Positions 21,037-31,095 of a DNA stretch of 64,000 nucleotides are shown here, piece after piece. This stretch comes from Volvox africanus. Its lineage: Eukaryota > Chlorophyta > Chlorophyceae > Chlamydomonadales > Volvocaceae. Within the stretch, counting starts at the first letter, position 1. Each line of letters opens with the position of its first letter. The notes under the pieces were generated by a model. That model worked only from the letters and a program-made list of their open reading frames with translations. It was not told where the DNA came from and ran no database searches. A program made the translations under genes and the position numbers. The stretch is taken from NCBI GenBank assembly GCA_030268105.1, contig BSDZ01000025.1, forward strand, positions 1,836,547-1,900,546, in the 5' to 3' direction.

Positions 21037-21857
21037 TGTTGTACCTCTCGTTCGCGTTTGCTCATAAGTATCTGCACGTCTGGAGACTATCGACACCGAT
21101 GCGCGAGCACTTGCAAGTACAGCAAGGCAAGCGAGAGCAAACAGAGACAGCGGAAGACTTCAAGACGAAGAGAGATATAACTTACGGTCTTACAGATCGG
21201 AATGATGCAATGGACGAAATCGCCGTCAGCGCCGGAAGCAAGCAATCATCACGCGGCGGTGATTAGCGAAGTTCAGGCTTAGCTCGGGCTAAGTAGAATA
21301 TCGTATAGTAATAGTAATGTAGAACACACAAGTGTTCTCCGGTATCGAATGTCTTGTCTAGCTTAGCCGTCCTCGCATCTGTTATACTCGCAGCATCGCA
21401 GTGCCGTACGATTCACATTAGGAGGCCGATCCTAGATGTGACAACCCTACTGCGTATGGGCGATGTCTACTCGTAACAACGTATAAGCCTTTCCGGCATT
21501 CGCATGATGCAAGGGTCCGGATAACGATATCCGGTTGCAGGGCATGTATCGCGACGAGTGCGGCGCTCTCAACGTGTGCTTAAATGAAGTAATATTATAT
21601 CAGATAATATTACTTATTGTTTCGTAGCACGAGCATAATGCGCACTTCAATGCTTCGAGCTTTCATGTATGCTAGGCGGATTTGCCATGGTGCGATGTCG
21701 CGATGGATAATGACAACATGCCAAATGCATATATAAATGTATGCGAATACATTTATATCATGCAGATTCATTCATATGTAATGCGTTCATCACAAAAGCA
21801 CTTCGCCTCATAGGATCGCGTCGACCTACGCGTCGACGGGAAATGAACCGCACAACA
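21037..21857 (-). mobile_element. Solo LTR, minus orientation
   Basis: 821 bp, the reverse complement of the family LTR (reads TGTTGTACC ... GCACAACA). Flanked on both sides by CTAAC (21032-21036 and 21858-21862), so this is a genuine insertion reduced to one LTR by LTR-LTR recombination. It lacks TAG near its 5' end (CGGTTCATTT is preceded by GTG, not GTGCTA). It is the only insertion here on the minus strand. Confidence 0.93.
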
Positions 21858-21866
21858 CTAACCACT

Positions 21867-22531
21867 CGCGACATCGCATCATGGCAAATCCGCCTAGCAT
21901 GCATGAAAGCCCGAAGCATGGAAGTGCGCATTATGCTCGTGCTACGAAACAATAAGTAATATTATCTGATATAATATTACTTCATTACAGCACACGTTGA
22001 GAGCGCCGCACTCGTCGCGATGCATGCCCTGCAACCGGATATCGTTATCCGGACCCTTGCATCATGCGAATGCCGGAAAGGCTTATACGTTGTTACGAGT
22101 AGACATCGCCTAGACGCAGTAGGGTTGTCACATCTAGGATCGGCCTCCTGATGTGAATCGTACGGCATTGCGATGCTGCGAGTATAACAGATGCGAGGAC
22201 GGCTAAGCAAGATAGACATTTGATACCGGAGAACACTCGTGTGCTCTATATTACTATTTATATACACTATCCTACTTAGCCCGAGCTAAGCCTGAACTTC
22301 GCTAATCACCGCCGCGTGATGATTGCTTGCTTCCGGCGCTGACGGCGATTTCGTCCATTGCATCGTTCTGATCCGTAAGACTGTAAGTTATATCTCTCTT
22401 CGTCTTGAAGTCTTCCGCTGTCTCTGTTTGCTCTCGCTTGCCTTGCTGTACTTGCAAGTGCTCGCGCATCGGTGTCGATAGTCTCCAGACGTGCAGATAC
22501 TTATGAGCAAACGCGAACGAGAGGTACAACA
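21867..22531 (+). repeat. Truncated 5' LTR of element B
   Basis: 665 bp, beginning inside the LTR at CGCGACATCGC right after host bases CACT. The missing segment includes the LTR start, and any promoter elements there are lost. Confidence 0.92.
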
Positions 22532-22534
22532 ATT

Positions 22535-22553
22535 TGGTATCGAGACAGGTTCG
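22535..22553 (+). other. Primer binding site, element B
   Basis: Same initiator-Met-like motif as element A, three bases after the LTR. Confidence 0.68.
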
Positions 22554-22598
22554 TTGCCTAACTGTCTCTCTTTGTCTAATCGGAGGTAGGTTCTTTCT

Positions 22599-23032
22599 AT
22601 GGCGAGTTCCAGCGACGAACCACGAGGACCGCTAGATACTTTTGCCGAAGACCTAGGCCGCGCCGTTTTGGACGCCGCCGCTTCCGGTTTGTAATTGTTT
22701 AATTGCTTTTGCTTAGATTGCTGCACTTGTTGTGTAAGTGTACGCTCTGAGTCGCAGGTAATCTCAGTGCACCGGCATTGCTTGCTGCGGCGACTGAGAC
22801 CGGCTTTCGTCCGGACCAGTTGGCGACTCTCATTGCCCAAACTACGGAGATCAGGACTCAGCTGGGCAAGTACTTGCTGAGTTTGCTGAATCTTCTCAAG
22901 AGTACTGTCGGTAGGCTCACCGAGTTGTTTTGTACTCTTGCCTTTGCGATAGAAGTCGGCTTCTATTACGCAAACCTAGGGTATCGTTTCGTGCTTCATG
23001 TCCGCGGAACGCGACGATACGCCGCACACTAG
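22599..23032 (+). CDS. Possible spliced pre-gag ORF (element B)
   Basis: Same arrangement as in element A: ATG at 22599, candidate introns 22691-22767 or 22687-22757, end at 23032, overlapping the gag ATG at 22998. Base changes between copies cluster near 22921-22935, which fits weak or absent coding constraint in the distal part. Confidence 0.38.
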
Positions 23033-24659
23033 CCTAGCTAGCCAACCCGATTTCGTTGTAGCTGCTAGAGCGCCGGATAGAGGTCTTGAGACTGTTGGCG
23101 CGCGAGCCACTCAAGAGCCCCTTTTCCTTCAGACCCCTGCTCACTTAATTGTGCCGCATTCAGCAGTGAACACGAATATGGACAACACTGCTGGACCAAG
23201 GGTTCTGCCATTACCTCAAGCTCGAGGGCATGATGACATCCCTGAGGTGATGAGATTGTCGATTCCCGTTCCTAGGCTCAATATTTCGCTGACCGACAAG
23301 ACACCAGGGCATAGCATAGCCGATGCAACTCGTGCGTACGTGCGTGACGCTAAAAAGTACCTCCAAGCTGTTCATGGTGGTGATAATGACGGTATCAGGT
23401 GTCTCTTCGTTGGTAACACCCTCGAGGGCGCAGCGAAGGACTGGTATCGCAATTGGACCAACGCCCGAGGCAGCTATACTTTTGACGAGTTAGTCGCCGC
23501 TTTGCTCGCACGATTCGCTACTGAGGTTCAAGCACGCGATGTGGAAGCTCGTAACGTTTTGGCAGCTGGTAGCTACCACATGCGTCGGGATGAAAATGTA
23601 CCTGCGTACCAGTCACGCTTCGAAGCACTTGTGACTCCCATTGCTGACCTCACCGAATCTGAGCGTGTCTTTTGGTTTAGGCGAGGCCTAACGAAACTTT
23701 TGACTAAATGGTGCGCCACTGACTTGGTTGGAGCGCAGATCAAGTCGTATGACGCGTTGGTCGCTTTTGCTAAGGGCGCGGAGATACGACTCCTTGCCGG
23801 CGAGGGCATGCGCGTCAACCTGAGCACGGCGTATCACCCGCAGACTGATGGTCAAACCGAACGCACAAACCGCACGTTGGGTGATATGCTGCGCAATTAT
23901 GCTGGTCGCACACCACTTGTTTGGGATACATATTTGACTGCGGCAGAATTCGCGCTTAACAATGCTGTTAACCGCTCTACAGGCAAAAGTCCGTTCTTTC
24001 TTAACTACGGATTTCATCCCGCGCTACCCGTGTGGCGTGAGTTGGAAGTGAACGTGCCTGCTGCTAAACTTTTTGCCAAGTCTTTTATGTCCCGAATCAC
24101 AGACGCTAAGTCGTGTTTGGACGCGGCGCAGCAACGAACGACGGAATACTATAACAAATCTAAGCAGGATGTGACGTTTTCGGAAGGGCAACTCGTGTTG
24201 CTAAGCACCAAGAACTTGCGTTCCTTGGCCGACGGATCCCGAAAACTCTTACCCCGCTGGATTGGTCCGTATCCTGTCGTGCGCATGGTTGGGAATGTGG
24301 CTGTGGAGCTTGCATTGCCCACTGATATGACCATTCACCCCACGTTTCACGTATCGCTTGTTCGTCCGTATCGTAGTACGGAACCCGTCCCTGAGCCTGC
24401 TAACGCCCCCGCAGCGATCGAACCAGTTCCCGAGACCTGGATCGCTGGTAAACAGAAGTTTTACGATGTGGAGCGGGTGTTAGATTATCGCGCGCGTCGT
24501 GTGGGCCGACACCGACGTAAGCGAACAGTACACGAGTACTTGGTTAAGTGGACAGGGTATACCGACGAGCACAACTCATGGGAACCGGCACGCAACTTCT
24601 CACAGGACATGAAACCCCTGCTCGAAGAAGCCCGCAAACGTGCCACGCAAGCCCAATGA
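22998..24659 (+). CDS. Gag-integrase-chromodomain fusion ORF (element B)
   Basis: 553 codons without a stop, produced by an in-frame deletion. Residues 1-269 are the Gag N-terminal and capsid-like region. They join at about 23805 (CCGGCGAG|GGCATGCG) to the last 284 residues of Pol: the third integrase acidic residue (E of QTERTNRTL), the GPY/F module and the chromodomain. Missing are the Gag zinc knuckle, the UAG junction, protease, RT, RNase H, the integrase zinc finger and the first two catalytic Asp. The deletion (about 3636 bp) is a multiple of three, and the junction shows 1-2 bases of microhomology. Such a protein could assemble with Gag and bind chromatin but cannot catalyse integration. 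Expression is doubtful because the 5' LTR is truncated. Confidence 0.85.
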   Translation: MSAERDDTPHTSLASQPDFVVAARAPDRGLETVGARATQEPLFLQTPAHLIVPHSAVNTNMDNTAGPRVLPLPQARGHDDIPEVMRLSIPVPRLNISLTDKTPGHSIADATRAYVRDAKKYLQAVHGGDNDGIRCLFVGNTLEGAAKDWYRNWTNARGSYTFDELVAALLARFATEVQARDVEARNVLAAGSYHMRRDENVPAYQSRFEALVTPIADLTESERVFWFRRGLTKLLTKWCATDLVGAQIKSYDALVAFAKGAEIRLLAGEGMRVNLSTAYHPQTDGQTERTNRTLGDMLRNYAGRTPLVWDTYLTAAEFALNNAVNRSTGKSPFFLNYGFHPALPVWRELEVNVPAAKLFAKSFMSRITDAKSCLDAAQQRTTEYYNKSKQDVTFSEGQLVLLSTKNLRSLADGSRKLLPRWIGPYPVVRMVGNVAVELALPTDMTIHPTFHVSLVRPYRSTEPVPEPANAPAAIEPVPETWIAGKQKFYDVERVLDYRARRVGRHRRKRTVHEYLVKWTGYTDEHNSWEPARNFSQDMKPLLEEARKRATQAQ

Positions 24660-24703
24660 CCCCTGCAGTCGATGCTGTATGATGCAGCGAGGACGCTGCA
24701 TAC

Positions 24704-24714
24704 GGGAGGGGGGA
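24704..24714 (+). other. Polypurine tract, element B
   Basis: GGGAGGGGGGA, four bases before the 3' LTR, preceded by the same 8-bp hairpin as in element A. Confidence 0.87.
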
Positions 24715-24718
24715 TAAT

Positions 24719-25541
24719 TGTTGTGCTACGGTTCATTTCCCGCCGACGCGTAGGTCGACGCGATCCTACGAGGCGAAGTGCTTTTGTGATGAACGCATTA
24801 CATATGAATAAATCTGCATGATATAAATGTATTCGCATACATTTATATATGCATTTGGCATGTTGTCATTATCCATCGCGACATCGCATCATGGCAAATC
24901 CGCCTAGCATGCATGAAAGCCCGAAGCATGGAAGTGCGCATTATGCTCGTGCTACGAAACAATAAGTAATATTATCTGATATAATATTACTTCATTACAG
25001 CACACGTTGAGAGCGCCGCACTCGTCGCGATGCATGCCCTGCAACCGGATATCGTTATCCGGACCCTTGCATCATGCGAATGCCGGAAAGGCTTATACGT
25101 TGTTACGAGTAGACATCGCCTAGACGCAGTAGGGTTGTCACATCTAGGATCGGCCTCCTGATGTGAATCGTACGGCATTGCGATGCTGCGAGTATAACAG
25201 ATGCGAGGACGGCTAAGCAAGATAGACATTCGATACCGGAGAACACTCGTGTGCTCTATATTACTATTTATATACACTATCCTACTTAGCCCGAGCTAAG
25301 CCTGAACTTTGCTAATCACTGCCGCGTGATGATTGCTTGCTTCCGGCGCTGACGGCGATTTCGTCCATTGCATCGTTCTGATCCGTAAGACTGTAAGTTA
25401 TATCTCTCTTCGTATTGAAGTCTTCCACTGTCTCTGTTTGCTCTCGCTTGCCTTGCTGTACTTGCAAGTGCTCGCGCATCGGTGTCGATAGTCTCCAGAC
25501 GTGCAGATACTTATGAGCAAACGCGAACGAGAGGTACAACA
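24719..25541 (+). repeat. 3' LTR of element B
   Basis: 823 bp. Differs from the remaining 5' LTR at about five positions by eye, so the insertion is fairly young. Confidence 0.95.
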
Positions 25542-25972
25542 GTTATAGCACTTCTCACACCTATGTGTCGATCATGCCAGCATGGAAGTAATGGTATAAC
25601 CAAACAGTAAATAATAGTACTTAACATGTCATGCCATTTTAATGCTCGTCAACTATGTTTGCCGGCTGGATCCAAACATTTGTTAGTTGGCGCATTAATG
25701 ATGCAGCTGGCAACGCAAGACAAGGAATCCCAATTGCATGGATTCCACAATGCATAACTAGCGAAATATATACAGATGTATTTATTGACAGCATTGCATA
25801 TTTTACGTGTGCTTATCACCTTGTTAGGTCGCAGCAACCAACACATTGGTGATAATCAATCCGTAATACAACAGCAGCCATCACCAGGTGTTGGTGGCTA
25901 GGGTGCAGAGTAAAACTGTGTCTGGAAGGCCAGTTGCCTACCATTGTAGGCCCCCTGCCTCAGAGATCCATT

Positions 25973-26190
25973 GCGTGATTGCGTGATTGTGTGATTGCGT
26001 GATTGCGTGATTGCGTGATTGCGAGATTGCGTGATTGCATGATTGCGTAATTGCGTTGTTGCGTTGTTGCGTTGTTGCGTGAGTGCGTTGTTGCGTTGTT
26101 GCGTTGTTGTGTTGTTGCGTTGCTGTGTTGTTGCGTTGTTGCGTTGTTGTGTTGTTGCGTTGCTGTGTTGTTGCGTTGTTGCGTTGTTGC
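25973..26190 (+). repeat. Octamer minisatellite, unit 8
   Basis: 218 bp, about 27 octamers, with one GCATGATT variant. Confidence 0.95.
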
Positions 26191-26235
26191 GTGCGTGAGT
26201 CCGTATGTGGTTGTCGTGCCGCCTCGTCGTCGTTG

Positions 26236-26306
26236 GCACCAGTGGTATAGTGGTAGCATAGGTCCTTGCCACGGACCAGACCCGAATTCGATTTTCGGCT
26301 GGTGCA
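26236..26306 (+). tRNA. tRNA-Gly(GCC)-like sequence, copy 8 (53:61 = A:T)
   Basis: The only copy with A53 and T61. The pair is Watson-Crick, but both ends of the B box are off consensus and TTTT is present. It looks like a recombinant or second-step change between the A:C and G:T types. Confidence 0.85.
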
Positions 26307-27005
26307 TCAGACCGCCAGGAACGCAGTCTGCCTCGGAGAGAGACCTATCCAAGACCTATCTGTAGGGACGCTGCAAGGGAGCTGGAATATATTCGCACAC
26401 CTACACCCTATTCGTGATACAGCCTGCACGGAACTCCAGTGCACCTGTCGGCAAAACTGAGAGCCAGAACCTAGTGTGCTGTGGGTTGTGGGGTGTGGGA
26501 TGGAGCTTGTGTGAGACAGGGAGACACTGCTGCATAGTAGAAATACTGGGCAGGGGGACTTATTGCTGGTCAATAGCTACTATAAAGGTGAGCGGGAAAA
26601 CATGTTGATTGGAGTTGAGGAAAGGGCCATCAATGGTGGCTTATTACACTCCTCAACCTTGTGTAGAAAGGTCAACACCTGTCCATACCTTTGGTGAGGC
26701 ATTTAACAGCAGCAACCTACAGATGGGAGCAGGTAGAACTCATACCACACACACTTGACTTTCATTTAGCATTGCTGCTGTTTAATAGGTAGGATGGGAT
26801 ACATGCTGGCATGGCCATGCATGCATGCAGGCCGTGGCAGATGTTGTATCCCTCTTCGCTGCTCATGCACTTATCTGCACGTCTTAACGTTAAGTGCCAC
26901 GTGCCGAATGCTCACAAGACAGACCAAAACATCCAGACGCGATATCAGGGGCAGCGGAAGTCTTCAGGAGCGAAAAGGCTACCACTTACAGTCAAAAAGG
27001 TGCGA

Positions 27006-27040
<35 letters not shown>

Positions 27041-27836
27041 GCTATCAGAACCGACACCAGGCGATCATCATCTAACCGGCTCTCAATGCTCAGGCTTGGC
27101 TCGGGCCAATCACAGTGTAATATAGTTCAGTATGATAATATTGACGATAATCCGATAAGAGCTCGGTAAAAGCGTATGCTATCCGGCCGTTCTCGCACGT
27201 AATCTTCTTGTGATACCAATACACGGTACATATCACACCAGATCGTCCATCCACAAGTGTGATAAGCCCTAGCAGACGTATCAACGATATTCTATTCGCA
27301 TGCAGTATATTTATCATACACAAGCCTTCCCGGCATTTGTTCAATGTGAATGGCCAAGTATCAATGAATGGCCAAGTATCAATGAATGGCCAACTAACCA
27401 CTGTGGTTATAGCACTTCTCACACCTATGTGTCGATCATGCCAGCATGGAAGTAATGGTATAACCAAACAGTAAATAATAGTACTTAACATGTCATGCCA
27501 TTTTAATGCTCGTCAACTATGTTTGCCGGCTGGATCCAAACATTTGTTAGTTGGCGCATTAATGATGCAGCTGGCAACGCAAGACAAGGAATCCCAATTG
27601 CATGGATTCCACAATGCATAACTAGCGAAATATATACAGATGTATTTATTGACAGCATTGCATATTTTACGTGTGCTTATCACCTTGTTAGGTCGCAGCA
27701 ACCAACACATTGATGATAATCAATCCGTAATACAACAGCAGCCATCACCAGGTGTTGGTGGCTAGGGTGCAGAGTAAAACTGTGTCTGGAAGGCCAGTTG
27801 CCTACCATTGTAGGCCCCCTGCCTCAGAGATCCATT

Positions 27837-28046
27837 GCGTGATTGCATGATTGTGTGATTGTGTGATTGCGTGATTGCGTGATTGCGAGATTGCGTGATT
27901 GCGTGATTGCGTAATTGCGTTGTTGCGTTGTTGCGTGAGTGCGTTGTTGCGTTGTTGCGTTGTTGTGTTGTTGCGTTGCTGTGTTGTTGCGTTGTTGCGT
28001 TGTTGTGTTGTTGCGTTGCTGTGTTGTTGCGTTGTTGCGTTGTTGC
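27837..28046 (+). repeat. Octamer minisatellite, unit 9
   Basis: 210 bp, about 26 octamers, same variant order as units 10, 15 and 17. Confidence 0.95.
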
Positions 28047-28101
28047 GTGCGTGAGTCCGTATGTGGTTGTGGTGCGGCCCTTTACGCCCTCGTCGTCGTT
28101 G

Positions 28102-28172
28102 GCACCAGTGGTATAGTGGTAGCATAGGTCCTTGCCACGGACCAGACCCGAGTTCGATTTTCGGCTGGTGCA
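28102..28172 (+). tRNA. tRNA-Gly(GCC)-like sequence, copy 9 (G:T)
   Basis: Identical to copy 1. Element C begins 357 bp downstream. Confidence 0.85.
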
Positions 28173-28524
28173 TCAGACCGCCAGGAACGCAGTCTGCCTC
28201 GGAGAGAGACCTATCCAAGACCTATCTGTAGGGACGCTGCAAGGGAGCTGGAATATATTCGCACACCTACACCCTATTCGTGATACAGCCTGCACGGAAC
28301 TCCAGTGCACCTGTCGGCAAAACTGAGAGCCAGAACCCAGTGTGCTGTGGGTTGTGGGACAGGGAGACACTGCTGCATAGAAGAAATACTGGGCAGGGGG
28401 ACTTATTGCTGGTCAATAGCTACTATAAAGGTGAGCGGGAAAACATGTTGATTGGAGTTGAGGAAAGGGCCATCAATGGTGGCTTATTACACTCCTCAAC
28501 CTTGTGTAGAAAGGTCAACACCTG

Positions 28525-28529
28525 TCCAT
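28525..28529. other. Target-site duplication of element C, left copy
   Basis: TCCAT, repeated at 36003-36007. Confidence 0.93.
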
Positions 28530-29354
28530 TGTTGTGCTACGGTTCATTTCCCGCCGACGCGTAGGTCGACGCGATCCTACGAGGCGAAGTGCTTTTGTGA
28601 TGAACGCATTGCATATGAATGAATCTGCATGATATAAATGTATTCGTGTACATTTATATATGCATCTGGCATGTTGTCATTATCCATCGCGACATCGCAT
28701 CATGGCAAATCCGCCTAGCATGCATGAATAACCGAAGCATTGAAGTGCGCATTATGCTCGTGCTACAAAACGATAAGTAATATTATCTGATATAATATTA
28801 CTTCATTTAAGCACACGTTGAGAGCGCCGCACTCGTCGCGATACATGCCCCGCAACCGGATATCGTTATCCGGACCCTTGCATCATGCGAATGCCGGAAA
28901 GGCTTATACGTTGTTATGCGTAGACATCGCCTAGACGCAGTAGGGTTGTCACATCTAGGATCGGCCTCCTAATGTGAATCGTACGGCATTGCGATGCTGC
29001 GAGTATAACAGATGCGAGGACGGCTAAGCTAAAAAAAGACATTCGATACCGGAGAACACTCGTGTGTTCTGTATTACTATTTCTAAACACTATTCTACTT
29101 AGCCCGAGCTAAGCCTGAACTTCGCTAATCACCGCCGCGTGATGATTGCTTGCTTCCGGCGCTGACGGCGATTTCGTCCATTGCATCGTTCTGATCCGTA
29201 AGACTGTAAGTTATATCTCTCTTCGTCTTGAAGTCTTCCGCTGTCTCTGTTTGCTCTCGCTTGCCTTGCTGTACTTGCAAGTGCTCGCGCATCGGTGCCG
29301 ATAGTCTCCAGACGTGCAGATACTTATGAGCAAACGCGAACGAGAGGTACAACA
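28530..29354 (+). repeat. 5' LTR of element C
   Basis: 825 bp. Shares the hairpin cluster described for element A, including AGAACAC-TCGT-GTGTTCT. Confidence 0.95.
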
Positions 29355-29357
29355 ATT

Positions 29358-29376
29358 TGGTATCGAGACAGGTTCG
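29358..29376 (+). other. Primer binding site, element C
   Basis: Initiator-Met-like motif three bases after the LTR. Confidence 0.7.
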
Positions 29377-29421
29377 TTGCCTAACTGTCTCTCTCTGTCT
29401 AATCGGAAGTAGGTTCTTTCT

Positions 29422-29855
29422 ATGGCGAGTTCCAGCGTCGAACCACGAGGACCGCTAGATACTTTTGCCGAAGACTTAGGCCGCGCCGTTTTGGACGCCG
29501 CCGCTTCCGGTTTGTAATTGTTTAATTGCTTTTGCTTAGATTGCTGCACTTGTTGTGTAAGTGTACGCTCTGAGTCGCAGGTAATCTCAGTGCACCGGCA
29601 TTGCTTGCCGCGGCGACTGAGACCGGCGTTCGTCCGGACCAGTTGGCGACTCTCATTGCCCAAACTACGGAGATCAGGACTCAGCTGGGCAATTACTTGC
29701 TGAGTTTGCTGAATCTTCTCAAGAGTACTGTCGGTAGGCTCACCGAATTGTTTTGTACTCTTGCCTTTGCGATAGAAGTCGGCTTCTATTACGCAAAGCT
29801 AGGGTATCGTTTCGTGCTCCATGTCCGCGGAACACGACGATACGCCGCACACTAG
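29422..29855 (+). CDS. Possible spliced pre-gag ORF (element C)
   Basis: ATG at 29422, candidate introns 29514-29590 or 29510-29580, end at 29855, overlapping the gag ATG at 29821. The first exon has one replacement relative to A (Asp to Val near residue 6). In this otherwise intact element both splice options remain usable. Confidence 0.42.
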
Positions 29856-31056
29856 CCTAGCTAGCCAACCCGATTTCGTTGTAGCTGCTAGAGCACCGGA
29901 TAGAGGTCTTGAGACTGTTGGCGCGCGAGCCACTCAAGAGCCCCTTTTCCTTCAGACCCCTGCTCACTTAATTGTGCCGCATTCAGCAGTGAACACGAAT
30001 ATGGACAACACTGCTGGACCAAGGGTTCTGCCATTACCTCAAGCTCGAGGGCATGATGACATCCCTGAGGTGATGAGATTGTCGATTCCCGTTCCTAGGC
30101 TCAATATTTCGCTGACCGACAAGACACCAGGGCATAGCATAGCCGATGCAACTCGTGCGTACGTGCGTGACGCTAAAAAGTACCTCCAAGCTGTTCACGG
30201 TGGCGATAATGACGGTATCAGGTGTCTCTTCGTTGGTAACACCCTCGAGGGCTCAGCGAAGGACTGGTATCGCAATTGGACCAACGCCCGGGGCAACTAT
30301 ACTTTTGACGAGTTGGTCGCCGCTTTGCTCGCACGATTCGCTACTGAGGTTCAAGCACGCGATGTGGAAGCTCGTAAGGTTTTGGCAGCCGGTAGCTACC
30401 ACATGCGTCGGGATGAAAATGTACCTGCGTACCAGTCACGCTTCGAAGCACTTGTGACCCCCATTGCTGACCTCACTGAATCCGAGCGTGTCTTTTGGTT
30501 TAGGCGAGGCCTAACGAAACTTTTGGCTAAATGGTGCGCCACTGACTTGGTTGGAGCGCAGATCAAGTCGTATGACGCGTTGGTCGCTTTTGCTAAGGGC
30601 GCGGAGATACGACTTCTTGCCGGCGAGGAAGAAGTCAAGTCTGCCCCTCGTGCAAATGCCGTGCAAGTGCAGGATCCGCTTGGGGAAGCTGTAGCCCTCG
30701 ACCAGGACCTCGGCGCGACCCGCCCCACGCCTACTGCCGCGACGCGACGCAGCAACGGGCAACGCAAGGCGCGCGGGGGCGCTAGCTCGGGTGTCCGTGG
30801 TACAGGAGGAGCAGGTCCGAGCTCGGACCCAGCTAGGAACAGGAAGCGTGGTGGTGCGCCGTCGTCGGCAGCCGCACAGCGTTCCGACCCCAACGCGAAG
30901 CGTACTCGTACGGACGACACATTTATGCCAAAATGGAATTGCAATCGTTCCGAATTCGAGCGTCGGAAATTGGCCAATGTTTGTCTACGGTGTGCGGAGA
31001 ATCATTCCACGAAGGATTGCCCTCTAATGCCGCCGTTTGTACCTCAGCCGAAATAG
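29821..31056 (+). CDS. gag: Gag of element C (411 aa)
   Basis: Structural protein that would assemble the particle and bind the RNA. ATG at 29821, in good context at the end of the leader. About residues 95-270 form the retrotransposon Gag (capsid-like) region, containing WYRNWTNARG and a WFRRGLTKLL segment. An Ala/Arg/Gly/Ser-rich low-complexity linker follows (about 285-365), then a zinc knuckle C388-x2-C391-x3-H395-x4-C400. The x3 spacing is one shorter than the usual retroviral x4. It ends with UAG (31054-31056), and pol continues in the same frame. No lesions are visible. Confidence 0.93.
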   Translation: MSAEHDDTPHTSLASQPDFVVAARAPDRGLETVGARATQEPLFLQTPAHLIVPHSAVNTNMDNTAGPRVLPLPQARGHDDIPEVMRLSIPVPRLNISLTDKTPGHSIADATRAYVRDAKKYLQAVHGGDNDGIRCLFVGNTLEGSAKDWYRNWTNARGNYTFDELVAALLARFATEVQARDVEARKVLAAGSYHMRRDENVPAYQSRFEALVTPIADLTESERVFWFRRGLTKLLAKWCATDLVGAQIKSYDALVAFAKGAEIRLLAGEEEVKSAPRANAVQVQDPLGEAVALDQDLGATRPTPTAATRRSNGQRKARGGASSGVRGTGGAGPSSDPARNRKRGGAPSSAAAQRSDPNAKRTRTDDTFMPKWNCNRSEFERRKLANVCLRCAENHSTKDCPLMPPFVPQPK

Positions 31057-31095
31057 GGGCTTGCCCGGGTTCCTGCGGAGGGGGCACCACCTGGG
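31054..31095 (+). promoter_or_regulatory. Candidate UAG readthrough signal (element C)
   Basis: UAG-GGG with the 7-bp stem CCCGGGT (31064-31070)/ACCTGGG (31089-31095) 7 nt downstream, unchanged from element A. Confidence 0.57.

Larger units (their letters stand above)
21867..25541 (+). mobile_element. Element B: internally deleted, 5'-truncated chromovirus copy
   Basis: 3675 bp. The 5' LTR lacks its first 158 bp or so and is joined directly to array sequence, with no left target duplication. The right flank GTTATAGC shows the original target was probably GTTAT. An internal deletion of about 3.6 kb relative to element A joins gag to the last part of integrase in frame. It is non-autonomous (no protease, RT or RNase H), but keeps the primer binding site, polypurine tract and a complete 3' LTR. 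Confidence 0.93.
20367..26728 (+). repeat. Tandem unit 8, interrupted by a solo LTR and element B
   Basis: Host parts are 20367-21036, 21863-21866 and 25542-26728, about 1.86 kb in total. (GT)14 at 20648-20675. First unit with CGCACGTAATC where units 1-7 read CGCAGGTAATC. Upstream of its tRNA-like sequence, about 13 bp around GCCCTTTACG are missing. Confidence 0.93.
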
